In this document: one piece after another, positions 39,019 through 49,060 of the stretch | Numbering within the stretch: position 1 is the first letter of the stretch | Layout of the letters: each line of letters starts with the position of its first letter | Source of the DNA: Pseudomonadota bacterium | GTDB taxonomy: Bacteria; Pseudomonadota; Gammaproteobacteria; Xanthomonadales; Xanthomonadaceae | DNA length: 64,000 bases | Direction: 5' to 3' | Assembly: GCA_963205415.1 (NCBI GenBank) | Contig: CAUJJS010000254.1 | Span: forward strand, 52,098 to 116,097 | Notes under the pieces: model-generated | The model's input: only the letters and a program-made list of their open reading frames with translations | Database searches by the model: none | Told to the model about the DNA's origin: nothing | Made by a program: the position numbers and the translations under genes

Positions 39019-39552
39019 TTTTGCTCCGCGATGGAGCAGGGCCAGGACGGCCCTCGGGAATCTGTAGTTGACGCCGACCAGGAGTATGAGTCAAGCAGGC
39101 GTGCCGGAAACGGTGTCGATTTCCAGGCGGTTTTGGGTGGCGATTGAAGGGCCGGGATGTGCCCGTGAGCCGCGTTTATTTTCCCGAAGGTGTTGAAAGT
39201 GAGGCTGGATGCGGGCTTGACAAGGGAAATCGCAGCCTCTGGTTTCGGACGGGACTTTGACCGGGCTGTGGGCCAATTTGGAGGGGGGAACGGAAAAGAA
39301 CCTCAATCAGCGCGATCTGCGCAATTCACACCCTTGACAGCTCGGTTTGCCGTGAGACCGTGGTTCGACACGCAGGACTATTCCGCACATTCGATGAAAT
39401 CGATCTCGTTTCAGTGCGACCTGACAAGGTTGCATTGGGACCCATGCCAGAGCTGATCCCGAAATCGGACGGTTTGAAGGGAACTTCTGCGTGGATGGAC
39501 GGTATCGGGCCACCGATGCTGATCGCCCTGTAACCCTGATTTGGAGTTTTTT

Positions 39553-40599
39553 ATGGAATTGATCATTCGAGCCGTGGACGTTGGCTACGGCAACACCAAG
39601 TACGTCGCTGGGATTTCCGGTGATGAAATCCGTTGCGCCAGCTTTCCGTCGCTGGCCTATCCCTTTCCGCGCGACCCATCCACCACCCTGGGCGCAGATC
39701 GGCGCAAAACCGTCGCCATCCCGATTGGCGGCATGTTTTTTGAGGTGGGGCCGGACGTGATGCTGGCCGCCGACGCTTTTCGTGCCACGCAGATCCACGA
39801 CAACTTTATTGACACCCCGGAATACTTGGCCCTGGCACGCGGGGCACTGCGCATGATGAAGGTCGACACCATCGACCTGCTGGTGGTGGGGCTGCCGGTG
39901 GCCATGTTTGCCTTGAAGAAGGCCGCGCTGGAAAAGTTGATGACTGGTACTCACGACGTGGGTAATGGAAAGACCGTGCTGGTGCGCAAGGCGCTGGCCA
40001 TGGCACAGCCCAATGGGGCACTGATCGACTATGCCTCGCAGCATGACAAAGTGGTGGCAATGGAGAACGAGCACAGCCTGGTGATTGACCCCGGTTCGCG
40101 CACCTTCGACTGGCTGGTGGCGCGGGGCATGAAGTTGTCGCACAAGCGCAGCCATTCGGTCAACCGCGGGGTGTCCGACATCCTGCAGGTCATTGCGGAT
40201 GACATCAGCGCGGAGATTGGCCAACCTTACAACCAGTTGGACGCCATCGACCTGGCCTTGCGCACCAACAAGAATCTGACGATCTTCCAGCGGACCTACA
40301 GCCTGGCGCGCATGAAGCCCATGGTCGAAAGCGTGGCCAAGCAAGCGGTCGGGGCCATGATCCGCCGCATTGGCGAGTTCTATGACGTTCAGCACGTTAT
40401 TCTGGTTGGTGGAGGTGCCTTTCTTTTCAAGAAGGCAGTCAAGGAGGCTTTTGCGACGCACCAGATATTGGAGGTGAAGGAACCAATGTTCTCGAATCTC
40501 CGGGGTTACCAGATCGCAGGCACGAATTACGCCGCCACTGCGATGCAGGCGTCGTCACGCTTGTCGCCCGCAGTGCGGTCGGAAGGAGAGGGCGCATGA
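39553..40599 (+). CDS. ParM/StbA-like plasmid segregation actin (PRTRC protein D-like)
   Basis: AVDVGYGNTKYV...LVIDPGSRTFDWLV...HVILVGGGAFLFKKAV. Confidence 0.8.
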   Translation: MELIIRAVDVGYGNTKYVAGISGDEIRCASFPSLAYPFPRDPSTTLGADRRKTVAIPIGGMFFEVGPDVMLAADAFRATQIHDNFIDTPEYLALARGALRMMKVDTIDLLVVGLPVAMFALKKAALEKLMTGTHDVGNGKTVLVRKALAMAQPNGALIDYASQHDKVVAMENEHSLVIDPGSRTFDWLVARGMKLSHKRSHSVNRGVSDILQVIADDISAEIGQPYNQLDAIDLALRTNKNLTIFQRTYSLARMKPMVESVAKQAVGAMIRRIGEFYDVQHVILVGGGAFLFKKAVKEAFATHQILEVKEPMFSNLRGYQIAGTNYAATAMQASSRLSPAVRSEGEGA

Positions 40600-40898
40600 C
40601 ACAGAAGACAGACCCCAATACCGAGCCGGTGCGCTTGCTGTTTGAGATGACACGCGAGGACAACCCGCGCCTGTATGACGACCTGATCCGGTTCAACAAG
40701 GGGACGAAGCGGGTGAACCGGCTGCGCTTTCTGGCCCAAGAAGGGCTGTTGGCGCAGAACTGGATGTTGGTGCCGGTGGGAGGTGGCATATCTCATTCGC
40801 CTGGGGCAGCACGGCCCGCTTCTATAAGTGTGAACCCAATCGCAGCGGGGCACATGGTCCAGGCATTCGATGTGCCGACCCTTGGTGGGGAGGACTGA
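40596..40898 (+). CDS. putative ParR/StbB-like partner of the ParM-like protein
   Basis: 4-nt overlap with parM-like gene; NPRLYDDLIRFNKGTKRVNRLRFLAQEGLL. Confidence 0.55.
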   Translation: MTQKTDPNTEPVRLLFEMTREDNPRLYDDLIRFNKGTKRVNRLRFLAQEGLLAQNWMLVPVGGGISHSPGAARPASISVNPIAAGHMVQAFDVPTLGGED

Positions 40899-40900
40899 TC

Positions 40901-41224
40901 GTGGCCGAGCTGAAAAAGCATATGCATCAGAAGGTGACGGTCGGCGCCTCGGAACTGGCACAGATGGGTGTGTGCGAACGCTTGGTGGTTTTCGAGCATC
41001 GGTATGGCAGGCAACGGACCGCAGAACAGCAGCGGGCAGCCATGCGCGGCCTGCGAGCCCATAAGCGGTTCTATCGGGAGCGGCAGGGGGATTCAGCCCG
41101 CCAGGGACGTTGTTTTGTGGGGCACTTCAGATATTGGGCCAGAAAGCTTCAGCGGGCCTGGTACCGTTTGATCCGGTATGTGGCACGATGGCTTCAGGCC
41201 CCGGAATCGCGCGATGGGCCTTGA
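40901..41224 (+). CDS. Cas4/RecB-like N-terminal half (GTG start)
   Basis: SELAQMGVCERLVVFEHRYG...QQRAAMRGLRAHKRFYRERQG resembles Cas4 first Cys + GxxxH region. Confidence 0.5.
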   Translation: MAELKKHMHQKVTVGASELAQMGVCERLVVFEHRYGRQRTAEQQRAAMRGLRAHKRFYRERQGDSARQGRCFVGHFRYWARKLQRAWYRLIRYVARWLQAPESRDGP

Positions 41225-41741
41225 AACTGTTGCCGTGGTGTGGTTTGTTGCGGTTGTTGTTGTCCTCTGGTGGCACTTGTGGCCGCGTCCTCCTGAGGAC
41301 GAGCTACCGCCGGAGTTGCGTGGCACTCGCTTGGTCTATGCGGAGCGCCTATTTCGTTCGTTTGGGCCGATATCGATCACGGCCAAGGTGGACAGGGCCT
41401 ACCGCGATGCGAAAGGAGCGTTGGTACTGGTCGAGCTGAAGACCCGGACGGTGCATCGGGCATATCGGTCGGATGTCATTGAGTTGTCGGCCCAGCGCGT
41501 GGCGTTGATGGCACAGATGGGGGAGAGTGTTGCGGACCATGCCTATGTCTTGACGGAGCGACCGGATGGTCTCCGAACGGGATGCCATCGAGTGAGGCTC
41601 ATGGAGCCTGTCGATCTGAATGCCCTGGTTGCGAGGCGGGAAAAACTGCTTGCTGGAAAGGTCGAACCTCAGCCCACCTGCGCACCGGGGATGTGTCAGA
41701 AATGTGCGTTCGTTCGGCCATGCGATCCACCTTGGCGGTGA
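41214..41741 (+). CDS. Cas4/PD-(D/E)XK nuclease-like C-terminal half with N-terminal TM and Fe-S Cys motif
   Basis: TM VAVVWFVAVVVVLWWHLW; AKVDRAYRDAKGALVLVELKT (D..ExK); CAPGMCQKCAFVRPC. Confidence 0.65.
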   Translation: MGLETVAVVWFVAVVVVLWWHLWPRPPEDELPPELRGTRLVYAERLFRSFGPISITAKVDRAYRDAKGALVLVELKTRTVHRAYRSDVIELSAQRVALMAQMGESVADHAYVLTERPDGLRTGCHRVRLMEPVDLNALVARREKLLAGKVEPQPTCAPGMCQKCAFVRPCDPPWR

Positions 41742-41805
41742 GCAGATCGACCAAATCCGTCATTGGTACTTGCTGCCCGTAAGCTGAATCGAATCGGCGG
41801 AGTTG

Positions 41806-43167
41806 CTAATTCTTCACTTTCAATATCGATTCAAGATGCGCGCCGAGCACATTCCACGCGTCGCGCTTCTCGGGAGCAAACTCATAGCGCCCGTAGATAC
41901 GTCCGAGCTTGCCACCTACTACATGATTGAGGCACCGTTCACGCACATGCTCGGACACGCCGAGTGACTGCATCAAAGTCGACCCAGTTCGGCGCAAATC
42001 ATGAGGGGTCCATTCACCGCCTGGGAGGACGAGTGTGTTGTCGTTGCGGCGATTCTTCAGCGGTTTGCGCTTCTTGAACTGGAATTGGCGGTCCCCAATC
42101 TGCTTCGAGACCGACTTCGGACTCAAGTGACTGTCTTCGTCGCGCGATGGAAAGCACCAAATGCTGTCCTTCGTGATCTGTCGAAGTGCCTGAAACTGTT
42201 GCAGCGCGAAGTCGGACAGGAACACCATCCATTCGACTTTTGTCTTTGTACTCTCGCGGGGCACAAGCCACTCGCCGGTTTGCAAGTTGACGTGCTCCCA
42301 GCGCGCATTGCAAAGCTCCCCTATGCGGCAGCAAGTGGACAGCATGATCCATATGGAAAGTCTCGTTTCGGCGCTCACGGGGCGAACTCCGGTGCGCTTA
42401 TTCGGGGCATTGTCGTACTCGGCCTGCATCCTGACAAAGATGTCGCGCAGAGTGCGTATCTCATCCGCGGTGAGGATGCGATCACGTTCGTTGGCGAGAT
42501 CGTATTCGGCAAGCACAACCTGCTTTGCTTCGACAAGCTCAGCTGGATTGCCTTCTATCAGCAACGGTCGCCAAGGTTTGCGTTTCTCGGCCCAGCGAAA
42601 GAGCTGACGGAGATCTGCAAGCTGAAGGACCGCTGTACGGCACTTTCCCCGCGTGCGGCCAATCTTACGGAGCAGGTCCCGAATGTCCGACTCTGTCACA
42701 TGGCGGACAGGCTTTGCGCCGAGCGTCGGCAGGATATTCTTTTCGAACGACCTTCGTAATTCTGCGTTGGCATCACCTCGCGCCACGCCATCTGCAAGCC
42801 ATGCATCGAACATGGCTTTGAAAGGAAGGTCTTCCGCCTTGCGGCGCTCAGCCTCGGCACTGAGGGCTTTGAGTTCTTTTGCCTGTTCGGCCTCGACCGC
42901 GATCAGCGCGACTCGGGGATCGAGGCCTCCAGCGATGCGTTCTCGTTCGACATTAGCCCGTTCACGTGCGCTGGCCAGTGTGACGTCGTCCATATCGCCG
43001 AGAGATAGCTTGCGTCGCCGCCCGCTGTGCGTGTAAATAAGTTGCCACGTCTTCTTGCCAGTTGGAAGCACACGCAAGAACAGTCCATCACCGTCGCTGA
43101 CCAGGTACTCCTTGCCCGTTGGCTTGGCCGCTCTTACGGCCTTTACGGTCAATAAATCACGTGCCAT
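41806..43167 (-). CDS. P4-type tyrosine integrase (DUF4102 N-terminus)
   Basis: LTVKAVRAAKPTGKEYLVSDGDGLFLRVLPTGKKTWQLIY...CCRIGELCNARW...WTPHDLRRTGSTLMQSLG...IYGRYEF. Confidence 0.92.
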   Translation of the reverse strand: MARDLLTVKAVRAAKPTGKEYLVSDGDGLFLRVLPTGKKTWQLIYTHSGRRRKLSLGDMDDVTLASARERANVERERIAGGLDPRVALIAVEAEQAKELKALSAEAERRKAEDLPFKAMFDAWLADGVARGDANAELRRSFEKNILPTLGAKPVRHVTESDIRDLLRKIGRTRGKCRTAVLQLADLRQLFRWAEKRKPWRPLLIEGNPAELVEAKQVVLAEYDLANERDRILTADEIRTLRDIFVRMQAEYDNAPNKRTGVRPVSAETRLSIWIMLSTCCRIGELCNARWEHVNLQTGEWLVPRESTKTKVEWMVFLSDFALQQFQALRQITKDSIWCFPSRDEDSHLSPKSVSKQIGDRQFQFKKRKPLKNRRNDNTLVLPGGEWTPHDLRRTGSTLMQSLGVSEHVRERCLNHVVGGKLGRIYGRYEFAPEKRDAWNVLGAHLESILKVKN

Positions 43168-43431
43168 GTAGCCCCACTTTCTAGCAGTACCATGTGTGAG
43201 AACGCTCGTGGCAATGTTCACGAGTTAGCCCCTTTCATGATGGTAAATATTTTAGGTCAAATGCCATGTTCTGGGAACAGTCTGGGAACGATTGGCGAGG
43301 GCTATGGTGAAACGCTTTGGGACGGTGTGACACCACTATTTGCAATAATTCTTAATATTATCAATAAGTTAGGCGAATTTCATGGCATCCAATGACGTCT
43401 CAAGAAGTGCATTAAAAAGGTGTATATACGT

Positions 43432-43478
43432 GGCTACGAACCAAGGGGTCGTGGGTTCGATTCCTGCCAGCCGCACCA
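43432..43478 (+). other. 3' fragment of tRNA-Arg(ACG)-like gene: presumptive attR of the island
   Basis: CTACGAA anticodon-loop-like, GGTCGTGGGTTCGATTCCTGCC T-arm and AGCCGCACCA acceptor/CCA, without a 5' half upstream. Confidence 0.75.
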
Positions 43479-43483
43479 ACTTG

Positions 43484-43519
43484 AAAAGCCTTGCAAACCT
43501 GGGTTTGCAAGGCTTTTTT
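43484..43519. terminator. intrinsic terminator AAAAGCCTTGCAAACctGGGTTTGCAAGGCTTTTTT
   Basis: 13-bp perfect stem and T-run. Confidence 0.9.
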
Positions 43520-43535
43520 CATGCCCGCGCCCGCG

Positions 43536-44531
43536 CTATTGCGGGCTCTCGCCCCGCGGTTCCCGCTCCATCAGGGCGGCCACTGCCTGCGCGGGCCGCA
43601 TCCGGCCATCGAGCAGCGCCACCACCGCCTCGGCGATCGGCATTTCCACGCCGAGCCGGCGCGCCCGCTCGGCGACGGTGCGGGCGCTGTAGACCCCCTC
43701 GGCGACGTGGCCGAGGGACTGCACCGCCTGCTCCAGCGACCGGCCCTGCGCCAGCAGCAGGCCGACGCGGCGGTTGCGCGACAGGTCTCCGGTCGCGGTG
43801 AGCACCAGGTCCCCCAGGCCGGACAGGCCCATGAAGGTTTCGGCGCGCGCGCCCAGGGCGGCCCCCAGGCGCGACATCTCGGCCAGGCCGCGCGTGATGA
43901 GCGCGGCGCGCGCGTTCAGGCCCAGCTGCAGGCCGTCGCACAGGCCGGTGGCGATCGCCAGCACGTTCTTGACCGCACCACCCACCTCGACGCCGACGAT
44001 GTCATCGTTCGCATACACCCGCAGATGGGGGCCGTGCAAGGCCCGCACCAGCGCATCGCGCACCGCCGCGCGGCTGCTGGCGGCCACCAGCGCGGTGGGC
44101 CGCGACTGCGCCACTTCGAGCGCGAAACTCGGGCCGCTGAGCGCACCGGCCTGCAGCGCGGGCGCCACCTGGGCGCACACCTCGTGCGCCATCAGCCCGG
44201 AACCGGCCTCGAAGCCCTTGCAGAGCCAGGCGACGGGCGCCGCCACGCCCCGCAGCGCCTGGAGCCACGTGCGCAGCGCCGCCATGGGCGTGGCGACGAT
44301 GACCAGGCCGGCCTGCGCGAGCAGGGCCGCGCAGTCGCCGCTGGCGACGTGCAGTGCCTCCGGGAACGCGGCGCCGCGCAGATAGCGGGCATTTTCCCGC
44401 GCGGCCTGCATCGCACCGGCCTGCGCCGCATCGCGCGCCCAGAGCGTGACGCGGTGCCCGGCCGGGTGCCCGGCCGCGCTGATGGCGATCGCCGTGCCCC
44501 ATGCGCCGGCACCGATGACGACGATGTTCAT
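43536..44531 (-). CDS. gpsA: NAD(P)H-dependent glycerol-3-phosphate dehydrogenase
   Basis: [16 protein letters not shown]...LWARDA...[23 protein letters not shown]. Confidence 0.95.
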   Translation of the reverse strand: MNIVVIGAGAWGTAIAISAAGHPAGHRVTLWARDAAQAGAMQAARENARYLRGAAFPEALHVASGDCAALLAQAGLVIVATPMAALRTWLQALRGVAAPVAWLCKGFEAGSGLMAHEVCAQVAPALQAGALSGPSFALEVAQSRPTALVAASSRAAVRDALVRALHGPHLRVYANDDIVGVEVGGAVKNVLAIATGLCDGLQLGLNARAALITRGLAEMSRLGAALGARAETFMGLSGLGDLVLTATGDLSRNRRVGLLLAQGRSLEQAVQSLGHVAEGVYSARTVAERARRLGVEMPIAEAVVALLDGRMRPAQAVAALMEREPRGESPQ

Positions 44532-44586
44532 GGCGTGCAGCGCCTGCCGCGCAACGGCAAGAGAGAGGGGTCCGGCGCGCGCGGCC

Positions 44587-45048
44587 TCACTGCGGCGTGC
44601 CGTTCGCCCCCTGCGCCGCGGCGGCCGCCTGCTGCTGCTCGAACATCACCTGGAAGTTGATTTCGGCCAGGTGCACCGGCGGAAAGCCCGCCCGCGTGAT
44701 CACGTCGGCGACGTTGGAGCGCGCATAGGGGTAGATGATCTGCGGGCAGACGACGCGCAGCACGCTGTCCATCTGCTCCTGCGGCACGTTGCGGATCTCG
44801 AAGATGCCGGCCTGCTTGACCTCCGCCAGGAAGACCGTCTTGTCCTTGTGCTTGGCATGCACCGTGGCCGACACCGTGACCTCGTAGATGCCCTCGGCCA
44901 CGGACTCCGCCCCGACGCCGAGCTGGATGTCGACGCTGGGCTGCTCCGGTTCGAGCAGGATCCCCGGAGAGTTGGGCTGCTCGAGCGACATGTCCTTCAG
45001 GTACATGCGCTGGATCTGGAAAACGGGGTTTGCTGGTGCGTCGGCCAT
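44587..45048 (-). CDS. secB: protein-export chaperone SecB
   Basis: [19 protein letters not shown]...[27 protein letters not shown]. Confidence 0.95.
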   Translation of the reverse strand: MADAPANPVFQIQRMYLKDMSLEQPNSPGILLEPEQPSVDIQLGVGAESVAEGIYEVTVSATVHAKHKDKTVFLAEVKQAGIFEIRNVPQEQMDSVLRVVCPQIIYPYARSNVADVITRAGFPPVHLAEINFQVMFEQQQAAAAAQGANGTPQ

Positions 45049-45149
45049 GGTCAGGGTTTTCAAAGTTGCGGATACGACAAGGCCCGCCGGGGAGCGGCTC
45101 CCGCGGCAGGCACTTCAGCGGCGCATTATGCAGCGCCGCACGGGCTTGC

Positions 45150-45416
45150 TCACGATCGCAGCAGCGGCGCCAGGCCGCCCCGGGCATCGAGCGCCATCAG
45201 GTCGTCGTGCCCGCCCACGTGGGTCTCGCCGATGAAGATCTGCGGCACGGTGCGCCGGCCGGTGATCTCCGTCATCCGCTGGCGCGCCTGCGGGTCGGCA
45301 TCGACCCGGATTTCCTCGATGTGCTCCACGCCCCTGGACTGGAGGAACTGCTTGGCCCGTATGCAATAGGGGCATGTGGCAGTGGTGTACATCCTGACGG
45401 CTGGCATGGCGCCCAT
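45150..45416 (-). CDS. grxC: glutaredoxin 3
   Basis: [19 protein letters not shown]...[18 protein letters not shown]. Confidence 0.93.
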   Translation of the reverse strand: MGAMPAVRMYTTATCPYCIRAKQFLQSRGVEHIEEIRVDADPQARQRMTEITGRRTVPQIFIGETHVGGHDDLMALDARGGLAPLLRS

Positions 45417-45443
45417 CCTTTCCCGTTGCGTTCGGAATCGCTT

Positions 45444-45851
45444 TCAGGCCTTTTCGACCGGCATGTTGGCCTCACGCCAGGCATGCAGCCCCCCCGAGAG
45501 CACCTGCGCCTTCTCGTAGCCGAGCTGGCGCGCCAGCGCCGCCGCGCGGCGCGCGCGCATGCCGCGGGCGCACACCAGCACCAGCGGCACGGCCTTGTTC
45601 TTGACCACCTGCGGCAGGCGTTCCTTGAACTGCGACAGCGGCACGTTCCTGGAGCCGCTCACGTGCCCGGCGGCGAATTCCTGCGCCTCGGACACGTCGA
45701 CCACCATCGCCTTCTCGCGGTTGATGAGCTGCACGGCCTGCACCGCCGAAAGCCCGCCGGCCGCGCCGCCCGAGAGCATCGGCCAGGCCAGCAAGGCGCC
45801 GGACACGAGCGCGAGGACGATCAGGTACCAGTTTTCGATGACGAAGTTCAC
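45444..45851 (-). CDS. rhodanese-like domain protein
   Basis: [23 protein letters not shown]...[15 protein letters not shown]. Confidence 0.9.
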   Translation of the reverse strand: MNFVIENWYLIVLALVSGALLAWPMLSGGAAGGLSAVQAVQLINREKAMVVDVSEAQEFAAGHVSGSRNVPLSQFKERLPQVVKNKAVPLVLVCARGMRARRAAALARQLGYEKAQVLSGGLHAWREANMPVEKA

Positions 45852-45926
45852 GGCGGCGGGGATTCAAAGCCAAAGAGGGTCGATTCTAGAATAGACGGTT
45901 TTGGCTCGCGCACCCGAAGGCTACGC

Positions 45927-46670
45927 ATGCACACGCTCGTCCTGATCCGCCACGGCGAATCCACCTGGAACCTGGAAAACCGCTTCACCGGCTGGACCGA
46001 CGTCCCGCTCACGGCCACCGGCATCGAACAGGCCAGAAATGCCGGGCAGCTGCTGCGGGACGGGGGCTACGAATTCGACGTGGCCCACACCAGCGTGCTC
46101 AAGCGCGCCACGCACACGCTCTGGCACTGCCTGGACGCGATGGACCGCACCTGGCTGCCGGTGCGCCACAGCTGGCGCCTGAACGAGCGCCACTACGGCG
46201 CGCTGCAGGGCCTGAACAAGGCCGAGACGGCCAGGCAGTACGGCGACGCCCAGGTGCACACCTGGCGGCGCAGCTACGACGTGCCGCCGCCCGCGCTCGC
46301 GGCCGACGACCCGCGCTGCGAGCGCGGCGACATCCGCTACGCCGGCCTCGCGCCCGGCCAGGTGCCGCTGACCGAGTGCCTCAAGGACACCGTGGCCCGC
46401 GTGCTGCCCTACTGGCAGGACGCGATCGCGCCGGCGATCCGGGCGGGCCAGCGCGTGCTGGTGGCGGCGCACGGCAACTCGATCCGCGCGCTGGTCAAGT
46501 ACCTGGACGGCATCTCGGACGACGACATCGTGGGGCTCAACATCCCCAACGGCATTCCGCTGGTCTACGCGCTGGACGCCGACCTCAAGCCCCTGGGCCG
46601 GCGCTACCTCGGCGACGCCGGCGCCGCCGCCCGGGCCGCGGCGGCCGTGGCATCGCAAGGCAAGGCGTGA
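45927..46670 (+). CDS. gpmA: 2,3-bisphosphoglycerate-dependent phosphoglycerate mutase
   Basis: [28 protein letters not shown]...[18 protein letters not shown]. Confidence 0.96.
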   Translation: MHTLVLIRHGESTWNLENRFTGWTDVPLTATGIEQARNAGQLLRDGGYEFDVAHTSVLKRATHTLWHCLDAMDRTWLPVRHSWRLNERHYGALQGLNKAETARQYGDAQVHTWRRSYDVPPPALAADDPRCERGDIRYAGLAPGQVPLTECLKDTVARVLPYWQDAIAPAIRAGQRVLVAAHGNSIRALVKYLDGISDDDIVGLNIPNGIPLVYALDADLKPLGRRYLGDAGAAARAAAAVASQGKA

Positions 46671-46747
46671 CGCGGCGCGCACCGGGGAACCCCGCCTGTC
46701 GCGCGCGTTCCAAGGTGTATATTGCCGCGATGCGGTAAAGGTGGCAT

Positions 46748-48187
46748 ATGGGGCAGAAACTCAAGATAGCAGGGTGGATTTCGGTGGGCTTGCTCGCCGG
46801 AGCGCTCACGACGGTGTCCCTGCAGACCGTCGCGCGCGGCGCGATGACCCCGCTGCCGCTCGAGGAGCTGCAGCAGCTGGCTGCCGTCTTCAGCCTGATC
46901 AAGACCGACTACGTCGAGCCGGTCAACGACAAGAAGCTCATCACCGATGCGATCTCCGGCATGGTCGCCGGGCTCGATCCGCACTCGCAGTATTTCGACA
47001 AGAAGGCATTCAAGGAATTCCGCGAAGGCACGTCGGGGCGCTTCGTCGGCGTGGGCATAGAGATCACGCAGGAAGACGGCCTGATCAAGGTGGTCTCGCC
47101 GATCGAGGGCTCGCCCGCCGACCGCGCGGGCCTGAAGACGGGCGACCTGATCACCAAGATCGGCGACGAGGCGGTGCGCGGCCTGCCGCTGAACGACGCG
47201 GTCAAGCGCATCCGCGGCGAGCCCGGCACCAAGGTCACGCTCACCATCTTCCGCAAGGACGAGAGCCGCACCTTCCCGGTGACGATCACGCGCGAGGAAA
47301 TCAAGACCCGCTCGGTCAAGGGCAAGGTGGTCGAGCCCGGCTACGCCTGGATCCGCCTGTCGCAGTTCCAGGACCAGACGGTGGACGACTTCGTGCGCAA
47401 GGTCGAGGAGATCTACACCCAGGAGCCGCAGCTCAAGGGCCTGGTGCTGGACCTGCGCAACGACCCGGGCGGCCTGCTGGACGCGGCGGTCGGCGTCTCC
47501 GCTGCCTTCCTGCCCGAGGGCGCGACGGTGGTGACGACCAATGGCCAGCTGCCCGAGAGCAAGGCCATCTTCACCACCGCGCCGCAGTTCTACCGCCGCC
47601 GCGGCGGGGGCGACCCGCTCAAGCGCCTGCCCGAGGCCATCAAGAAGGTGCCCGTGGTGGTGCTGGTCAACGAAGGCTCGGCCTCGGCCAGCGAGATCGT
47701 CGCGGGCGCGCTGCAGGACAACCACCGCGCCACCATCATGGGCAGCCAGACCTTCGGCAAGGGCTCGGTGCAGACCGTGCGCCCGCTCGGCCCCGACACC
47801 GGGATCAAGCTGACCACCGCGCGCTACTACACGCCCAGCGGCAAGTCGATCCAGGCGCGCGGCATCGTGCCCGACATCATGATCGACGAAACCGCCGAGG
47901 GCGACGTGTTCGGCACGCTGCGCCTGCGCGAATCCGACCTGGCCAAGCACCTGGACAACAACCAGGGCGGCGAGGCCGCGCGGGACAAGGCGCTGGAGAA
48001 GGCGCGCGAAGAGGCGCGCAAGAAGCTCGAGGAAGAGGCCAAGACGTCCAAGGTGGAGCACAAGCTGCCGGAGTTCGGCTCCGACAAGGACTTCCAGCTG
48101 GCCCAGGCACTCAACCAGCTCAAGGGCGCGCCGGTGCTGATGAGCAAGACGCTCACCGAGCGCAAGGAAGCGCCGAAAGAGGATTAG
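46748..48187 (+). CDS. S41 family carboxy-terminal processing peptidase
   Basis: PDZ GVGIEITQEDGLIKVVSPIEGSPADRAGLKTGDLI; LDLRNDPGGLL; NEGSASASEIVAGALQD. Confidence 0.93.
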   Translation: MGQKLKIAGWISVGLLAGALTTVSLQTVARGAMTPLPLEELQQLAAVFSLIKTDYVEPVNDKKLITDAISGMVAGLDPHSQYFDKKAFKEFREGTSGRFVGVGIEITQEDGLIKVVSPIEGSPADRAGLKTGDLITKIGDEAVRGLPLNDAVKRIRGEPGTKVTLTIFRKDESRTFPVTITREEIKTRSVKGKVVEPGYAWIRLSQFQDQTVDDFVRKVEEIYTQEPQLKGLVLDLRNDPGGLLDAAVGVSAAFLPEGATVVTTNGQLPESKAIFTTAPQFYRRRGGGDPLKRLPEAIKKVPVVVLVNEGSASASEIVAGALQDNHRATIMGSQTFGKGSVQTVRPLGPDTGIKLTTARYYTPSGKSIQARGIVPDIMIDETAEGDVFGTLRLRESDLAKHLDNNQGGEAARDKALEKAREEARKKLEEEAKTSKVEHKLPEFGSDKDFQLAQALNQLKGAPVLMSKTLTERKEAPKED

Positions 48188-48206
48188 CCTTGGCGCCCCG
48201 CGCTTC

Positions 48207-48238
48207 CGAAGGCCGGGCCGCGTCCCGGCCTTTTTCTC
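48207..48238 (+). terminator. intrinsic terminator GGCCGGGccgcgtCCCGGCCTTTTTC
   Basis: GC-rich stem and T-run after S41 protease stop. Confidence 0.75.
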
Positions 48239-48241
48239 GCC

Positions 48242-48991
48242 ATGGATGACGACCAGCTGCTGCGCTACTCGCGCCACATCCTGCTCGACGAGATCGGCAT
48301 CGAGGGGCAGGAGCGCATCCTCGCCGCGCGCGCGCTCGTCGTCGGCGCGGGCGGGCTCGGCTCGCCGGCGGCGCTGTTCCTGGCCTCGGCGGGCGTGGGC
48401 CGGATCACGCTGGTCGACGACGACGTGGTCGACCTGACCAACCTGCAGCGCCAGATCGCGCACACCACCGCGCGCGTGGGCCAGGCCAAGGTGGACTCGT
48501 GCGCCGAGGCGCTGGCCGCGCTCAACCCCGGGGTGGCGGTGCGCCGCGTGCGCGAGCGCCTCACGCGCGAGCGCCTGGCGCCGCTGGTGGCCGACGCCGA
48601 CGTGGTGCTCGACTGCAGCGACAACTACGCCACGCGCCACGCGATCAACGCCGCCTGCGTGGCCGCGCGCACGCCGCTGGTGGCGGGCGCGGCGATCCGC
48701 TTCGACGGGCAGATCGCGGTGTACGACACGCGCGACGCCGCCTCGCCCTGCTACGCCTGCCTGTTCGCGCCCGGCGCGGCCTTCGAGGAGGTGGCCTGCG
48801 CCACCATGGGGGTGTTCGCGCCCATGGTCGGCATCATCGGCAGCATGCAGGCGGCCGAGGCGCTCAAGCTGATCGCGGGCGCGGACGAGACGCTCGCCGG
48901 GCGCCTGCTGATGCTCGACGGGCGCGCCATGCGCTGGAGCGAGGTGCGCCTGGCGCGCGACCCCGGCTGCAGCGTCTGCGCGCACCGCTGA
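48242..48991 (+). CDS. HesA/MoeB/ThiF family protein
   Basis: DDQLLRYSRHILLDEIGIEGQERI...VVGAGGLGSPAALFLA...DCSDNYATRHAIN. Confidence 0.92.
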   Translation: MDDDQLLRYSRHILLDEIGIEGQERILAARALVVGAGGLGSPAALFLASAGVGRITLVDDDVVDLTNLQRQIAHTTARVGQAKVDSCAEALAALNPGVAVRRVRERLTRERLAPLVADADVVLDCSDNYATRHAINAACVAARTPLVAGAAIRFDGQIAVYDTRDAASPCYACLFAPGAAFEEVACATMGVFAPMVGIIGSMQAAEALKLIAGADETLAGRLLMLDGRAMRWSEVRLARDPGCSVCAHR

Positions 48992-49060
48992 GCCGGGGCC
49001 ATGCCCAGGCTCGCCCGCGTTGGCTAAGATCGTTTCCGTCCCCGCTTCCGGAGTCCGGCG

